64,000 bases of DNA from Cynocephalus volans (lineage: Eukaryota > Chordata > Mammalia > Dermoptera > Cynocephalidae): positions 27,061,382 to 27,125,381 of the forward strand of contig NC_084474.1 of the NCBI RefSeq assembly GCF_027409185.1, in the 5' to 3' direction. Under the pieces are notes generated by a model, which saw nothing but the letters and a program-made list of their open reading frames with translations, did no database searches and was not told the origin of the DNA. This document shows, piece by piece, positions 22,447-34,689 of the stretch (position 1 is its first letter; each line of letters starts with the position of its first letter). A program made the translations under genes and the position numbers.

Positions 22447-22895
22447 TGTATTAGTCCATTTCTGTTGCTTATAACAAAAAGAACTGAACTGGGTGATTTA
22501 TAAGAAAACAATATTTATTGCTTACAGTTTCTGAGGCTGGGAAGTCCAAAGTCCGGGGAACATAGCTGGTGAAAGCCTTGGTGGTGGTGACAGTGATGGC
22601 AGGGTATCACATGGTGAAAATGGCAGAGCAGAGAGAGAGAAAGAGTCCTATTCTTCTAAAGCCCTCGGAACCACACCCCTGATCACCATTTTTAATCCAT
22701 TCGCTACTGCACGGTCCTACAATCCAATCACCTTTTCAAGGCCCCACCTTTTCAAGGCCCCACCTTTCAATTACCATATAGGATTTCCCACCCTCTTAGC
22801 GGTCATGGAGGGGGTTAAGTTTCTAATACATAAAACTTGGGGGGCACAATTCATTCTTCAGTGGGTTTTGGGGGGATATAATTCAGCCCACTACA
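22447..22895 (-). mobile_element. MaLR-type solo LTR (ERVL-MaLR)
   Basis: Begins TGTATTAGTCCATTTCTG and ends CCCACTACA, in the reversed form of MST/THE1/MLT-like LTRs ('gtgatttataagaaaacaat', 'caatcaccttttcaaggccc'). Contains an internal 16-bp duplication at 22731-22762. Confidence 0.65.
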
Positions 22896-23177
22896 GTAGG
22901 TGTTGACTTCAGTAAGGATTGTTCCACATTTTGTGTTTTCTTTAGTCCTGTTCTGTTTGATGGGCTTCAGGAATTCATAGACTCTTTCCCAGGTCTGGAG
23001 TTCCATTGACTCTTTTAAGCAGGGTCAGCATCTAAAGGACCTAGTAACATACATACTATAGGTTAGGGAGGCTGGGATGTAGGTCAGGGAGGCTGCGATC
23101 ATGGCTTTCCTGTACTGCCCTAAATTCTAAGGTTCTTCATATTGGTCATAAGAGGTTGACCACTGAAAAATTTAAAA

Positions 23178-23275
23178 GGGGCTGGCCAGGTAGCTCAGTT
23201 GGTTAGAGCATGGTGCTGAAAACACCAAGGTTCAGGGTTCAATCCCTACATTGGTCAGCTGCCAAAAGAAGAAAA
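23178..23275 (+). mobile_element. CYN SINE, monomer
   Basis: Head GGCTGGCCAGGTAGCTCAGT and a short A-rich tail. Confidence 0.92.
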
Positions 23276-23492
23276 TTAAAGAAATTGTACTGCCTTCTCT
23301 TTTTGCCCCTCCCCCTTTTTTAAGCCAGTCAAATTTAGCAGTGTGTGTGGCAGGGGAAGAATTATATGCCAACTTTAGTGGCGCTGTGTTAATAAGTTCT
23401 GGTAACCCACTATCACCTGACCAGCTACCATTTTGATTTAAGCCTTTCTTAAGATGGATAATTTTGATCATATTGAAAGTTCACCAAGAACA

Positions 23493-23527
23493 AGAGTTCA
23501 GATCCCCGTATTGGCCAGCCACCAAGA
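23493..23527 (+). mobile_element. CYN SINE 3' fragment
   Basis: Only GAGTTCAGATCCCCGTATTG and the CCAGCCACCAA end remain. Confidence 0.6.
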
Positions 23528-23534
23528 AAAATAA

Positions 23535-23684
23535 TTTTTTTTTTTTTTTTTTTTCCGTGACCGGCGCTCAGCCAGTGAGTGCACCGGTCATCCTTATATA
23601 GGATCCGAACCCGCGGCGGCGGGAGCGACGCCGCGCTGCTAGCGCAGCACGCTACCGAGTGCGCCACGGGCTCAGCCCATAAAT
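23535..23684 (-). mobile_element. CYN SINE, CpG-rich form
   Basis: Starts with T20, then the antisense body with the B box (GGATCCGAACCCGCGG) and GAGTGCGCCACGGGCTC at the far end. Very little CpG decay. Confidence 0.93.
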
Positions 23685-23689
23685 ATTTT

Positions 23690-24340
23690 TTTTTAAGAAA
23701 AGAGAAAGTTTCTTGAAGTACTCACTTGGTTAATTAGGTCATTTTGTAAGATATGCACAAGAATTTGAATTATAACAAGAATATGCCTAAGAAATAGGTG
23801 TCCAGCCTGCTGGAGGTGTGAGCTTGTGTGATGATCCCATGAGAACTGATAATGACCAGTCACATATGCTGCATGTGCACCTCTGACCTCAGCCCCCAGC
23901 CAGAGGTTGGCTATCTTTGACCATAGACCTAACAACTGCAGCCCATGGCGATTTAAGCTTCTGGAGACTTCTTTCTTCTACATCAATTCTTAGGGATAGG
24001 TCAGGGGAATAACAGGTTTTGTAAGGTTTTTGGGTAGTTACCCAAGGCAAACTTTGTTTACTGAGGGACACTGCATGACAAAACCTTAAACTTGCCAATC
24101 CTGTGTCATGACATCTTGAGATTCTGTTTGTTGACCATTTTTTGCTCTTTTCTCCCTTTTAGCCAATGACACATTATAAGACAGGACAAGATAAAGATAA
24201 GGTTAGATGAAAAACATAGTTTCACCAAGAATTTTTAGAATGATAGGTATAATCAGAAAAACAGACTTCAATGGGTAAAATATTCCTGAGAAATTTAGGA
24301 ACTTCAATTAAATTGGAGCTCAGACCTAGTGTGTGACTCG
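23690..24340. other. intergenic DNA, possibly more retroviral relic
   Basis: No protein recognised. Broken minus-strand frames at 23,693-24,098 may be part of the degraded retroviral block to the left, but this is not supported by any motif. Confidence 0.3.
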
Positions 24341-24355
24341 CCCCTCTCTCTCTCT

Positions 24356-24457
24356 CTTTTTTTTTTTTTTTGGTGGCTGGCCTGTACAGGGATCCTGGCC
24401 CTTTGCCCTTGGTGTTATAACACTGCACTCTAACCAACTGAGCCAACAGGCCAGGCT
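24356..24457 (-). mobile_element. CYN SINE, monomer
   Basis: T-rich start and antisense tRNA-like body. Flanked by imperfect GTGACTCGCCCCTCT / ATGACTCACCTCTCT. Confidence 0.9.
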
Positions 24458-24966
24458 ATGACTCACCTCTCTGCTGGGGCCAACAACTGCAAGCGGGAGA
24501 GAAACAAGGGGCCTCAGCAGGTGCCCAGATGAAGGGTCCTGGCACATGGCAGGTGGAGGGAACACAACTGAGTCCCCAAATTGCAGAAAGCTTCCACCTC
24601 AAACAAGGAACTTGTTACGATATAAACGAACTGTGAGAACACCTCACATGCAATCCTGAAAGGCTTCTTAGGGGAAATGAATGCGTCATTTTTATTTCTT
24701 ATGGGATGTCAGAAGTGGAATGACTCTTTGGTTGATTTCTCAAGGTGATGGTTGATATAAGCAAGATGAGGTTCTGATTGAAGAAAGAAGTGATATTTTA
24801 AGCACAAGACAGGGTACAGTTGTCACTACATGACCGATGGGCTGTTGTTCTAGCTCTACCTTGCACAACTGATGGGGGTGTTTGTTTTGGTTCAAAATAG
24901 AGACAACCAAAGCCGTAAGGATCAAAAAAAGTCATAGCCATAAGTGCTTTTAATATTTAAATAGAA

Positions 24967-25116
24967 GGGCCGACCCCGTGGCGCACTCGGGAGAGTGCAG
25001 CGCTGGGAGCGCTCCCGCTGCGGGTTCGGATCCTATATAGGGATGGCCGGTGCATGGCCGGCGTGCTCGGTGCGGCTGGTCACACACACAAAAAAAAAAT
25101 TGAAAAAAATATATAT
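24967..25116 (+). mobile_element. CYN SINE, CpG-rich form
   Basis: Head GGGCCGACCCCGTGGCGCAC. Flanked by exact 14-bp ATATTTAAATAGAA at 24953-24966 and 25117-25130. Confidence 0.94.
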
Positions 25117-25129
25117 ATATTTAAATAGA

Positions 25130-25455
25130 ATAAAAAATAAAATAAGAATTCAACATAAGAATCTAGAAAAAGAATAACTAAATACACAATGAAATCAGTA
25201 GGAATGAATTTATAAAAAATAAAACCCAAACTTGATGGGTTAAAAAAACTAAAAATAATGGGATTGATAAATAAGATCATGAGCTCCTTCTTTGGAAAGA
25301 TTATTAGAGAAGACAAACGTCTGGCAAGCATGACCAAGGAAAAGAAAAAGAAAAACAGCAATAGGAATGAGAAACAAAACAGAACCATAGACAAAGATAA
25401 GATTAAAACAACTATTAGAGAAGTTTGTGTAAACCTTTATGCCCAGTGAAAACAG
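25130..25455 (+). mobile_element. L1 ORF2 remnant
   Basis: Sense-strand text matches the L1 ORF2 segment between endonuclease and reverse transcriptase ('gaaaagattattagagaag', 'gtaaacctttatgcccagtg'). Short, stop-containing. Confidence 0.55.
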
Positions 25456-26454
25456 AGAACTTTAAAAGCCGAAAGTAGGTGTAATAATTGCAAATAAAAT
25501 TAGACACTGAAATTTAGCAATATATTGAAAATCTATTATACAGGATTCTCCTTTTGCCCATGAAGGATTAACTGCCATGCAAATTGCCCTCCTACCATAA
25601 ACAATAGAAGATTGGACATAGTACAGGATCAACAGTTTTCAGATGTTGAGCAGCAGGGCACCACAGGACTGTGATACCTAAGAGAAGGGAAATAGATGAG
25701 ATAAATGTTGTGACACTTGATCTTACTATCTTACTGAGGCAGTTTCTATGACACAGAATAGGAAGGGAAACCCCAAACTAAATACAGGGTGGTCTGTTTT
25801 GCTCATAAGATGAGCAGAGAGACCAGTGGAGAATTGTCTCCTGACACCCGTTTTTCAGGAGTCTGCTACTTTAAAGGTGCACATGAAGTTCTCCGTCTTC
25901 AGAAGGCGAATAAACTGATTGGAAGAAAGAAGAAATCCAGACACTTTCTTAGGTACCATCTTCCCAGATCAACTTTAGTGATTTTTTTTTAAAAAAGCAT
26001 TATTTAAAAATTTTGCCACCTTTTCTGTTAGGTAGATAAGAAGTAAATATCTGCTTTCACAGTTTTGAATTTCATCAGTTTCCTTCTTGTCTTCTTTCCT
26101 ATTAGTCAGTCACTTGTGCTCTTTTCTCAGTGGTTCCATCTTCTTTTCAAATAATCTTTATTTTTAATAAAAAAAAAAAATGTACCTAAAGTCTGCATTT
26201 CTGAATATGGTTAGTTCCCTTCCCTTCTTCTAGTCTACTTCGAATACTTTATTTGTGGAGAGGTACAATCTCTTCATCTGGCCTTACTTCGTCCTCTGTT
26301 TTAGAAACTCAAGACATATGCCAATGTTTCTTAGAGAAAGTACATAAGAAACCAGCATTTGTAAACCATGTCTCTGGTTTTCATTAGTTTTTGGAATTTC
26401 ATAATTTGCAACAAATACAATAGATTACTCCTATGTGCAAAATTTTTATCTTCA

Positions 26455-26551
26455 GGGACTGGCTGGTTAGCTCACTTGGGAAAGCAGAGTGCTGCTAACA
26501 CAAAGGTCAAGGGTTCAGGTCCCCTTATCAGCCAGCAGGCAAAAGAAAAAA
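26455..26551 (+). mobile_element. CYN SINE, monomer
   Basis: Head GGACTGGCTGGTTAGCTCAC. Flanking AATTTTTATCTTCA and TTTTTATCTTCAAAG form the target duplication. Confidence 0.9.
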
Positions 26552-26639
26552 ATTTTTTTATCTTCAAAGAGCAGGGTTTCTCTCCTCTATCTCAATTTTG
26601 TACAGTTACAATAGGAGCCAGCTTGGTTTAATAGTCTGT

Positions 26640-27230
26640 ATTAGTATGGGACCAATTGTGAGAGAGAAACCATACAGTAATTTGAACAGGAAAAGCTTAA
26701 TATAAAAGATTATTGTCTGTACCAAGGGATTGGAGTGAGCAGGCATTGGCTACTAAGAAGTAAAGAGAACGCTAAAGAACATGGGAATTAGTAGATAAGA
26801 TAGCAGATATAGTATTATATAATACTATATCTATCAGCCACTCCACAGCCCATGGGCTGAGAGACCTTGCTGAAGAAGGCTCAGCTGTAATCACTGAATG
26901 GCAGACAAGTTGGTGTAGTGCCACGCAGGTGGGACTTGCTGGACACCAGCCGTCTAGGGTCGTGGGGAAAGCTGTCCACAGGGAGATGTCTCACTAAGGC
27001 ACTCTGCTACAAAACCACCTGGCGAGGTTGCTGGGGGAAACCACTGGCCACTGAGTGTGCTGGCTTCTGTGCACGGCAGCAGGAGGGCACTGGAGAAGCT
27101 GCTGGCACCAAAGGCCTGAGTGCTGGGGAAGCCACGACCCCTGCAGGATCCCCTTGAGACTGCAGCAGACCGGGAATCAAAACCCTTTTCTCCTGCAGCG
27201 TTTCTCCAGCGCCCTCTACTGACAAAACTT
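26640..27230. mobile_element. possible ERV LTR
   Basis: Composition and wording ('gagagagaaaccatacagta', 'gaacaggaaaagcttaatat', and an end in 'gcgccctctactgac') resemble ERVL-type LTRs. No matching partner LTR. Contains a 28-bp palindrome. Confidence 0.35.
26805..26832. repeat. 28-bp perfect palindrome
   Basis: Arms of 14 bp (left arm AGATATAGTATTAT) with no spacer and no mismatch. Confidence 0.97.
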
Positions 27231-27299
27231 CAGGCCCAGATTCATTTTCACAGAGCATTCAAATGTGGATTTGCAGGTGAGAGGCAGTAAATTGAAACC

Positions 27300-30200
27300 A
27301 GCATAAAGTCCAACAGGTAAATAAATCCAGGCCTTTTATTCTTGCAAATCTAGCCTTAGTTTCCTTTTTAAAAAAATGGTGGTGGGGGCGGGGGTGAGAA
27401 GGGAAAGAAATTGTCATGTAAATTTGAAATTCCTTTTTATTTTAATATTTTGCTATTATTTTTTAAGCCAAATGAGTGCTGAACTCCTCTTTCTTTTATT
27501 GCTTTAGCTGTGCTGTCTTGTGACTGTTGTCAGTCTTCAGAAAGCAAATACAGATAAAATCGTGTTCACTCTCAGTTCATTTGCTCAAGTCTGTTAGCAA
27601 TTGTTCCAGAAAGTTGTGTGTGTGTTTAAGTATGATTGGCCTATCGTGATCATTTGTGGCTCATCTTATGGGTCGCTGGTGGAAGCAAGAAATAAAGAAC
27701 AAGCAGTAGCTCTTGCCAGGCGCTCCCATCCTGGTCCAAGGACCTGCTGTGATTGCCTCTGGGTCACTTCCTGATCCCTCCCAGACGCCTGCTGCAGGAG
27801 CCCACAGACCACTCTCCCTTCCCTGGGTCCTGTGTGATGATTGACAGCTATCACTCAGTGGGCAAATGATCACTTTTTGCTCTCTCTCTCTTTCCCACCA
27901 TTCCCTCCTTTCATACTGTCCTGTCTACTTGCATGAGTAGTAGCAGCACTAACATGAGCAGTAATAATACTTGGCGTTTGTCTCACCTATTTTTCACTCT
28001 ATCATCCTGTAAGACATAGTAACTGAGAGCTAGAGGCTCCTGGAGGACCTCATCTGAGGGGGAGTTCCAGGAACTGATTGCTACTAGAAAGCCTGTTTCT
28101 ACATGGAAAGCCTCTGTTGGTCTCTCTACAACTAACACTGTGATTAAACTCCCAGAAAGAACCCCTGGCTCAGTCTGAAGGGGAGGGGCCGTGATACTTG
28201 GTGGTGGTCTTAGATGTGGGAAAGACCTCGTTTTATAACAAGAGCAAGTAGCTTTATTTGCCAACCACCAGTCTGGGGCTTGTTCATCTGACAAGGCTGT
28301 CACCCGCCGTGGATTGGAGAGCCCAGGTGTGAGGCCGCCCACCTCTGTTGCCTCTTCAGCGTCTGCTTATCTGTTGGAGGAGGCTGGAAGGTGGGCCTTT
28401 TGTCTTAGCGGGGTATTCTACATCTGGATAGCCCACAGTTCTCTCCAAACTAGGTCCTAAGGTTCTTCCTTCTAGTTAAGAGGCTGGCAGCACTTGATTC
28501 CTTACTTGGAAAACATCTCCTTGAACTCCAGAAGTCTTAGTCCCGGCCCTTTGGAAACATTAAATGCCACCATTTCCATGAAATCTTCCAGTGCAAAGTA
28601 ATCACTCCAATTTCCTATATTTTAAGCCGACTTCACTTGGGGGTATATAACTTTGTACCCTAATTTAATAGTTGCGAATGTTTGCATCTTCCAGGTAGAC
28701 TATGAGCACATTCGTTTTTGTATCAGCCCCCTTCAGTGGCTTGTTAAATAAACACTTGTTTTGTGACTCAGTGAAGTAATGGAGTTAGTCTGGTTCCCAT
28801 CACTTTCCTCCCTCTCATTTTTCATTTTCCTCTGCAGGGCCTCCTACCCCTCCCCCTTGCCACCTCTCAGCCAAAAATGCTCTTGCTCTATGTTGCCCAC
28901 AGTTACGTGGTTGTAGCCAAGCTGCATGCGCACTTAGACAGAAATGCCCCTTTCACTGTCATGTGTGCAGTGTGGCATGTTCTTAAGGTCTGCCCCCACT
29001 GACTTAGGTGGGGTCAGACACATAGCTGGCAGGGAGCAGAACAGAGGAGCTTCAAGTCACTGACACAAACACAGAACACTCCACAGTAACTGGAGAAGTC
29101 TTTGCACAGCAACCTGCTGATGAACACTGGAGGGTGCAGGGTATCCCTCAGGTGTATAGAACGTCCCTCCACACAAAGCTCTCTAGTTTCCCGAGGCCAG
29201 ACCCCAGGCAGTGTGCTTTGTGACCAAGCCCCAGACTACAAGCTGGCAAACCCAAGTGGCAGTGTTAGCTCCACTGCCCACCACTTGGGAGTCTTGGGAG
29301 CTTCCGGGAAATCAAGGGAGCAGTGACAGAAGGTCAACAGGGGCTGAACTTGCCACTTGGCACCACAGATTCTGACAACAGAATGTAGATTAGAGGGAGT
29401 CAGTGTGCTGGGGGCACTGGACGCAAGAGGATCCCAAGGGGTTGATGACTTCAGGGGTCAGGGTCTGGACTGCAAGGTGAGCTCCCCAGTTTAGTTTTAT
29501 TCTGAGAGTAAATAGGCTGAGCATGAGCTGCTCTGTTTCTCTGCTCCTGCTGAGATGCCCCCAGGGCCTCAGCAGTACTGAATCACGTGCAGTACGGTCA
29601 CCAACAGGCATGTTTCTACCTGGTCCGCCCTTTCCTCTTGTGCTCATCAGTCATCTAGGTATGGCCCATTGGACTGTAGGTTCGGGTGTGGAGGGTCTGG
29701 ATTTACCCACCGCTTGGCTCCCAGCTGCTGTCACACTGCACGTACTTCATAAATGTACATGAATTGAGTTGAAATAAGTCATCTGGAAGATAGCGTAGAA
29801 AAGTGTGGATTCAGAGAAAGCACTTACTTTTTAGGTAGTATCATTTTCCGTGTCTGTTTTGTTGTTAAATTCCCCTTGGAATTTACAAATCCTCTTGTTC
29901 AGACCAAACAGACTGTAAAGAGCTTTCCTGTATGAGAAAAGGCAAGTAGAGTTGTTCAAACCAGGAGGGGAAAAATGGCCAGCTTTTGGCACAAAAGTGA
30001 GAGATGCAATATTGAAAAGTGGACGTCCACAGTGATCTGTGATCTGGTGTGTGCTGGTGGCAGGAGGCACACATTCCCAGCAATGACTCTTCTGGCAGCC
30101 CAGCTCAGACCATTAGCTGAGGCTTTGGGGACCCCCAGTGGGGAGGCATTCTGCTTTCTCTGAAGGAGATTTGTGTGCCAGCGTTTCTGAGGGTGAATGC

Positions 30201-30680
30201 AGTTCATTGTCCTTATAGCATATTTACAAAGGTTGCAAAAGAGTTGAAGAAAAAAGTTAAAAGTTACTTATCATCTCATCAGTTCTTTTAAAATGTCTAT
30301 CCTGTTAGAAAAGATTAAGAAAACGTATACAAGTTTATAATGGTGAAAATATCCTTATCGGTAGTAGAATAAATTATAGTGTATGTTTCCCCCCCAATAC
30401 TTTTGACCATATATAACAGGATTCTTTTTTGTTTGTCCCATTTCAGGGACTCTTTCCTAAAGCAAATAACCTTAAATACAGAAAAAATGTAAGCATAAAA
30501 TTATTTTGTCACTGCTCATATTGAAAAATTGGAGATAACTTAGGTCAGTGGTTTCATTACTTATTATATAGGCTATTAACCTTGTATAAACTTCTTACTA
30601 ACATGAGAAAATACTTCTCTAAAATAAGAAAGGTAGGATGCAGAAGTTTAATGCACTATACACTTTTTGTTTTTAAAATG
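27300..30680. other. intergenic DNA without recognised genes
   Basis: Scattered short ORFs on both strands (for example 27,983-28,342 minus) have no recognisable protein and no splice context. A possible conserved or regulatory role cannot be judged from sequence alone. Confidence 0.5.
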
Positions 30681-30688
30681 CATTTTAG

Positions 30689-30792
30689 GCTGGTGAGTTA
30701 GCTCACGGGTTCGAGCATGGTGCCCATAACACCAAGGTCCAGGGTTCAATTCCTGTCCTGGACAGTCACCAAAAAAACAAAATAAAATAAAA
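30689..30792 (+). mobile_element. CYN SINE, monomer
   Basis: Head GGCTGGTGAGTTAGCTCACG and an AAAATAAAATAAAA tail; flanked by related AAAATGCATTTTA / AAAATGTGTATTA. Confidence 0.88.
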
Positions 30793-30821
30793 TGTGTATT
30801 AGGACAAGAAAAAAATATATG

Positions 30822-30875
30822 CAAGTCAAGGGTTCTGATCCCCTTAATGGCCAGCCACCAAAAAAAAAAAAAAGA
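30822..30875 (+). mobile_element. CYN SINE 3' fragment
   Basis: GTCAAGGGTTCTGATCCCCT, GGCCAGCCACC and an A14 tail only. Confidence 0.7.
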
Positions 30876-31119
30876 CCAAAAAAGTAGTTATTCAAGACCT
30901 ATTGAAGATAACATCTCCCTCTCCACTCCTCTTTTATAAATGCAATTGGTTTCCTGTAGACATTTGGAGAATACAGAAAACTTTTAAGGAAAAAAAAAAA
31001 TCACCCATTATCTCTCACCGTAAAGAGATTACTGTTAATATTCTGGGCTATTTCTTTCCAGAATTTTAATGTCAAATATTTATTTATATTAAATCTCAGT
31101 TTTATAAAACTCACTTTAT

Positions 31120-31960
31120 TAAAGCCTCTTGGGGTGGCGACTCACCCCTTCTGTGGGAGAGCCAGGAAGCAGTCCGATCCTAAGCCCTGGGAGTTTACAA
31201 GTCTCCTATTGCTGGGAGAGGGGCAGAAAACGCTCCCGTATACAACCCGCCAAATATAGAAGGCGAAGTTTGGCTGCCGTGGGGAGGAGGGAAAGGACCC
31301 TGAGAAAGGCCCACCCCCGAGAGCCAGGGACGCAGTGCTTGCCTGAGACTGAGGCTGGACCAAGACAACAGCCTCCCTGGGCTCCCTTCCAACGAGCTAG
31401 CAGGCACCGAGTATCAAGCACAGTCAACCTGTGCTGAGAGAGGGGCAGGGGGATGGACGGGGACCCCCGCACCCTCTGCTGACTCCCCCCCAGGGGACGA
31501 TGATCACAGAGGGATGTGCCATCGCAGCCTTACAAAGAGAGCGCCCAGGGGCCGGGGAGGAGTGTGGGACCCTTGCAACTACGGGAAAGAAAGAGACGAA
31601 ATGACCGTCACGTACAGGCCATTTACTTGTAGTACCATTTGCCTTCTTGGTCCTGCTTGCTGAAAAATCTTGTAAAAAGTACAAGAGGGAGATGGATTGG
31701 GGATGGAAGAGCCTGGAATGTTATAGGAGAGGAGAAAGAACTTGAGGAAAGTCAGCAATGTGAGATATGGACGCCCTGAGGGGCGACCTCAGGCCCATCC
31801 AGCTTGCTGTAGAGATGAGAGTTTGAAGTTTCTTCCCTTTTCCCCAGCCCATGGGATTATGGGACCTTCAATCCCTGAGGCCCTACAAAGCATCCCGCCC
31901 TCACCCCCACCCTCAGTGACAGGTAGGCACACCGCATTCCTCTTGCTAAATTTTCTTTCA
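31120..31960. other. GC-rich intergenic block, unassigned
   Basis: Overlapping ORFs on both strands at 31,129-31,684, none recognisable. Could be LTR-derived; no motif supports a gene. Confidence 0.35.
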
Positions 31961-31964
31961 CCCA

Positions 31965-33350
31965 CTTTTTTTAAGTATGTTTATTTATTTTTATTATTAT
32001 TTTACATTCTAAGATGTTGTGGAACAGTTGGTGGGGAGGGGGAGAGGGGAAAGGGGAGGGAGATAGGGTGACAGGAGGAGGAAGGGGGTGTTGTAAAGGC
32101 CTGTGACACCCCTCAATCTGGCAGGGGAGACCAGGGGCCTTCTGGCAGCCTAGTGATTGTTGCTGGGCTGGATGTGGTCATCAGAGGAGTGTGGCTGAGG
32201 GGGAGGCCCTTGGCACCCTCCTCCCACCCCAGCTTGGGAGCCTGGGGCGCTTCTGGCTGTGGCCTAGTGGTCATTGCTGAGCTGGATGCCGATGATTGGG
32301 GGCCAGGGCTTAGGCCCAAGATCCTTGCCTCACCCTGACTTGGGATCCTGGGGGGCTTTCGGTCCTTCTAGGTTTTATAGGTGTTCTTTGGTGGTGTTAG
32401 ACCTTTGCCGGTTAATATCAGAACTTTGTCTCTGATCCATGGGTGTTTTGTGTTTTCTTTCAGTTCTGTGTTAGATTATGAGCTGCCCCTACCCGTTAAA
32501 CTCTGCACTGAAACTAATTTGTTGTCCTTTGCTTACTTCTAAAATGGGGGAACTTCCTTTGGGGACCAGCACTTGAGTCTGTGGTTGAGCTAAATTGCTG
32601 CTTTGTTGCTGATTCTCTGGGGAAGGCTTTTTTTGCAGCTCAGGTTTTAATTGTTGACCTTGTATGTACTTCCGGGTCTTATGAGATCCAGTACACCTGG
32701 GTTGTGTGTTAAACTCTGGAAATTTTGGGCCTGGGTCTTTTCAGCAAACTGCTCCCCTGAAGTTCCATATTCCTGACCAGTCTCCACTCAGTGGGCCTGT
32801 GCTGATTGGAGGGCAGATCAGCTGTTGATGATGCACCCCGGTGTTCCCCTAGTGGACCCCAGTGTTCACCCACCGCCGATACTCCAAACACTTCCCATGG
32901 GATGGGCCATAAGCCGGTCCCTTGCAGTGACTCACTACCCTTTCAGTCGCTCCTTTTTTTCAGTTGTCTGTGACCCCTCACTCCTATGTGACCACAGGAG
33001 CCCTGTTAGTGGTCTAGCTGGCCTGGGGGCCACCAAGGCCCTCTTCTCCCCTGCAGCCTCCAAGCAACTTCATACAAAGGGCACAGCAGTGGCTTTTGCC
33101 AGCTTTTGATCCATGTGCTCACTAGGGCCAGACTTGAAGTGGCTGGGGCTGGAAACAGTCGAAGTAGTCCTTTCTTTCTCTCATCGTGGCTGTTCCTGAC
33201 TTCATGAACTCTGTAGGTCTCTCCTTCTTTTCTCATGAGCTCTAGTGGTCCCAGCTTGGCATTTGTTGCTTTTTAATAGCTGTAAATTTGTTGATGGTGG
33301 GAGAGAGTGATGCTGGGGACCATCTATTGCGCCATCTTGATTGGATGTCT
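31965..33350 (-). mobile_element. probable L1 5'-UTR-containing element
   Basis: Read on the minus strand, the right end starts CCAATCAAGATGGCGCAATA, then a segment about ACAAATTTACAGCTATTAAA, as in the 5' ends of full-length mammalian L1s. A T-rich stretch at 31,966-32,005 may be the tail. A G-rich tract (32,030-32,090) and a two-copy repeat of about 111 bp (32,130-32,355) lie inside. No ORF1/ORF2 between, so it is rearranged or deleted. Confidence 0.4.
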
Positions 33351-33989
33351 TCACCCACTTCTTATGAGTCCAGTGGGTGCTTTAACCCTGTTCCTCAGCT
33401 GGTGAGCTGTTTTGTTTCATGTCTTACTACAATGGCTGTCACTCCTTGAATAGTGTTAAATAATGTTGTTTAATCGAATCCAAAATGCCTTCAATTATTG
33501 AAAGGTGCACTATTATTCTATAACCTCTCCTAATGAAAAAATGCTGCCAATGTGACTATGATGTAATGTCATCTTATTGCTTAGAATTTTACCTTTTATA
33601 TTTAGTGAAAGAGTTCTTTTAGACTTGCTTCATATTGATCTTAATCATACATCACTCTTGTGAAAAGGAAAATAAGAAATAGTTCGGTGAAGGTGTTCCG
33701 AAAACTCACATTCAGAGTTCAGTGTTAAGGAATCACTTTTTGACTCAGAGTTTTCAATGTTTGTGTTTTTCTACACAATGTTGTCTTCCTTGTCATCAAA
33801 AATAGTGGTGATCTGGTACTTAAAGAATGCTCCATTATTGCCTCTGGGGTTTTCTTCCAAGATAGTCAGAACCATTCTACATGTTTTGATTCTAGTACTT
33901 TCTTGATCTTGCCAGGTGTTAAGGCAAGTACCAGAACTCATATTCCTTCTTTGAATTGACCTGAAATGTTGGGGTTTTTTGTGGGGTTT

Positions 33990-34060
33990 TTTTTTTTTTT
34001 TTTTTTGTGGCTGGCTGGTATGGGGATCCGAACCCTTGACCTTGGTGTTACAAAACCGTG
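33990..34060 (-). mobile_element. CYN SINE, truncated
   Basis: T-rich start then GGATCCGAACCCTTGACCTT and GGTGTTACAA; the tRNA head is missing. Confidence 0.75.
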
Positions 34061-34099
34061 TGAAATGTTAACAGGGTGTAGTTGTTTGTCCATTCGTGT

Positions 34100-34660
34100 C
34101 ACGTCTCTTCTCTTCTGGCTGTGTAGTTTCTGACTAGAAGATTGCAACCCTTCTTATCTTGCTCAGTTGCATACAGTGTGGCTTCTTCCTCTGGCTGCTT
34201 TTAAGGTTTTCCTGTTTCTATCATTCGTATTTATCAATTTGATTATGACGTACCTTGATGTGTTTATGTATATGTGTGTGTGTGGTATGTGCTTATCCTG
34301 CTTGAAGTTTGTTGAGCTTCTTGGATCTTTGGGTGTTAATCTTTCATCAGATTTGTAAAGATTTCAGCCTTTATTTCTTTGAATATTTTTTTCAGTTACT
34401 CCACAGTTCACCCCTTTGGCTTCACAGCTCTACTTGAGCTCACACACTTGGGGTACTGCTCCTCTGTGGTGTCTGTGGGCTTTTCTTTCTCAGGAGAAAT
34501 TCAGAAAAGGGAGTTTAGTGGGATGAACTATAATTCCCATCAATGCCATTGGTCTTGGGACCTCGACTGGCACTTATTTTCTTCCTTCTCCTCCATTCAT
34601 TCTAAATTTTCCTTGCCCTCAGCTATCCCCTCAGCAGGTCGTGGTGACTTACCTGGGGGA
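34100..34660. mobile_element. L1-derived remnant
   Basis: Text such as 'gattatgacgtaccttgatg' and 'agatttcagcctttatttct' matches a commonly seen antisense old-L1 segment. Confidence 0.45.
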
Positions 34661-34689
34661 GTAAACCTTCATTCCTGAGGGTTCTGAGT

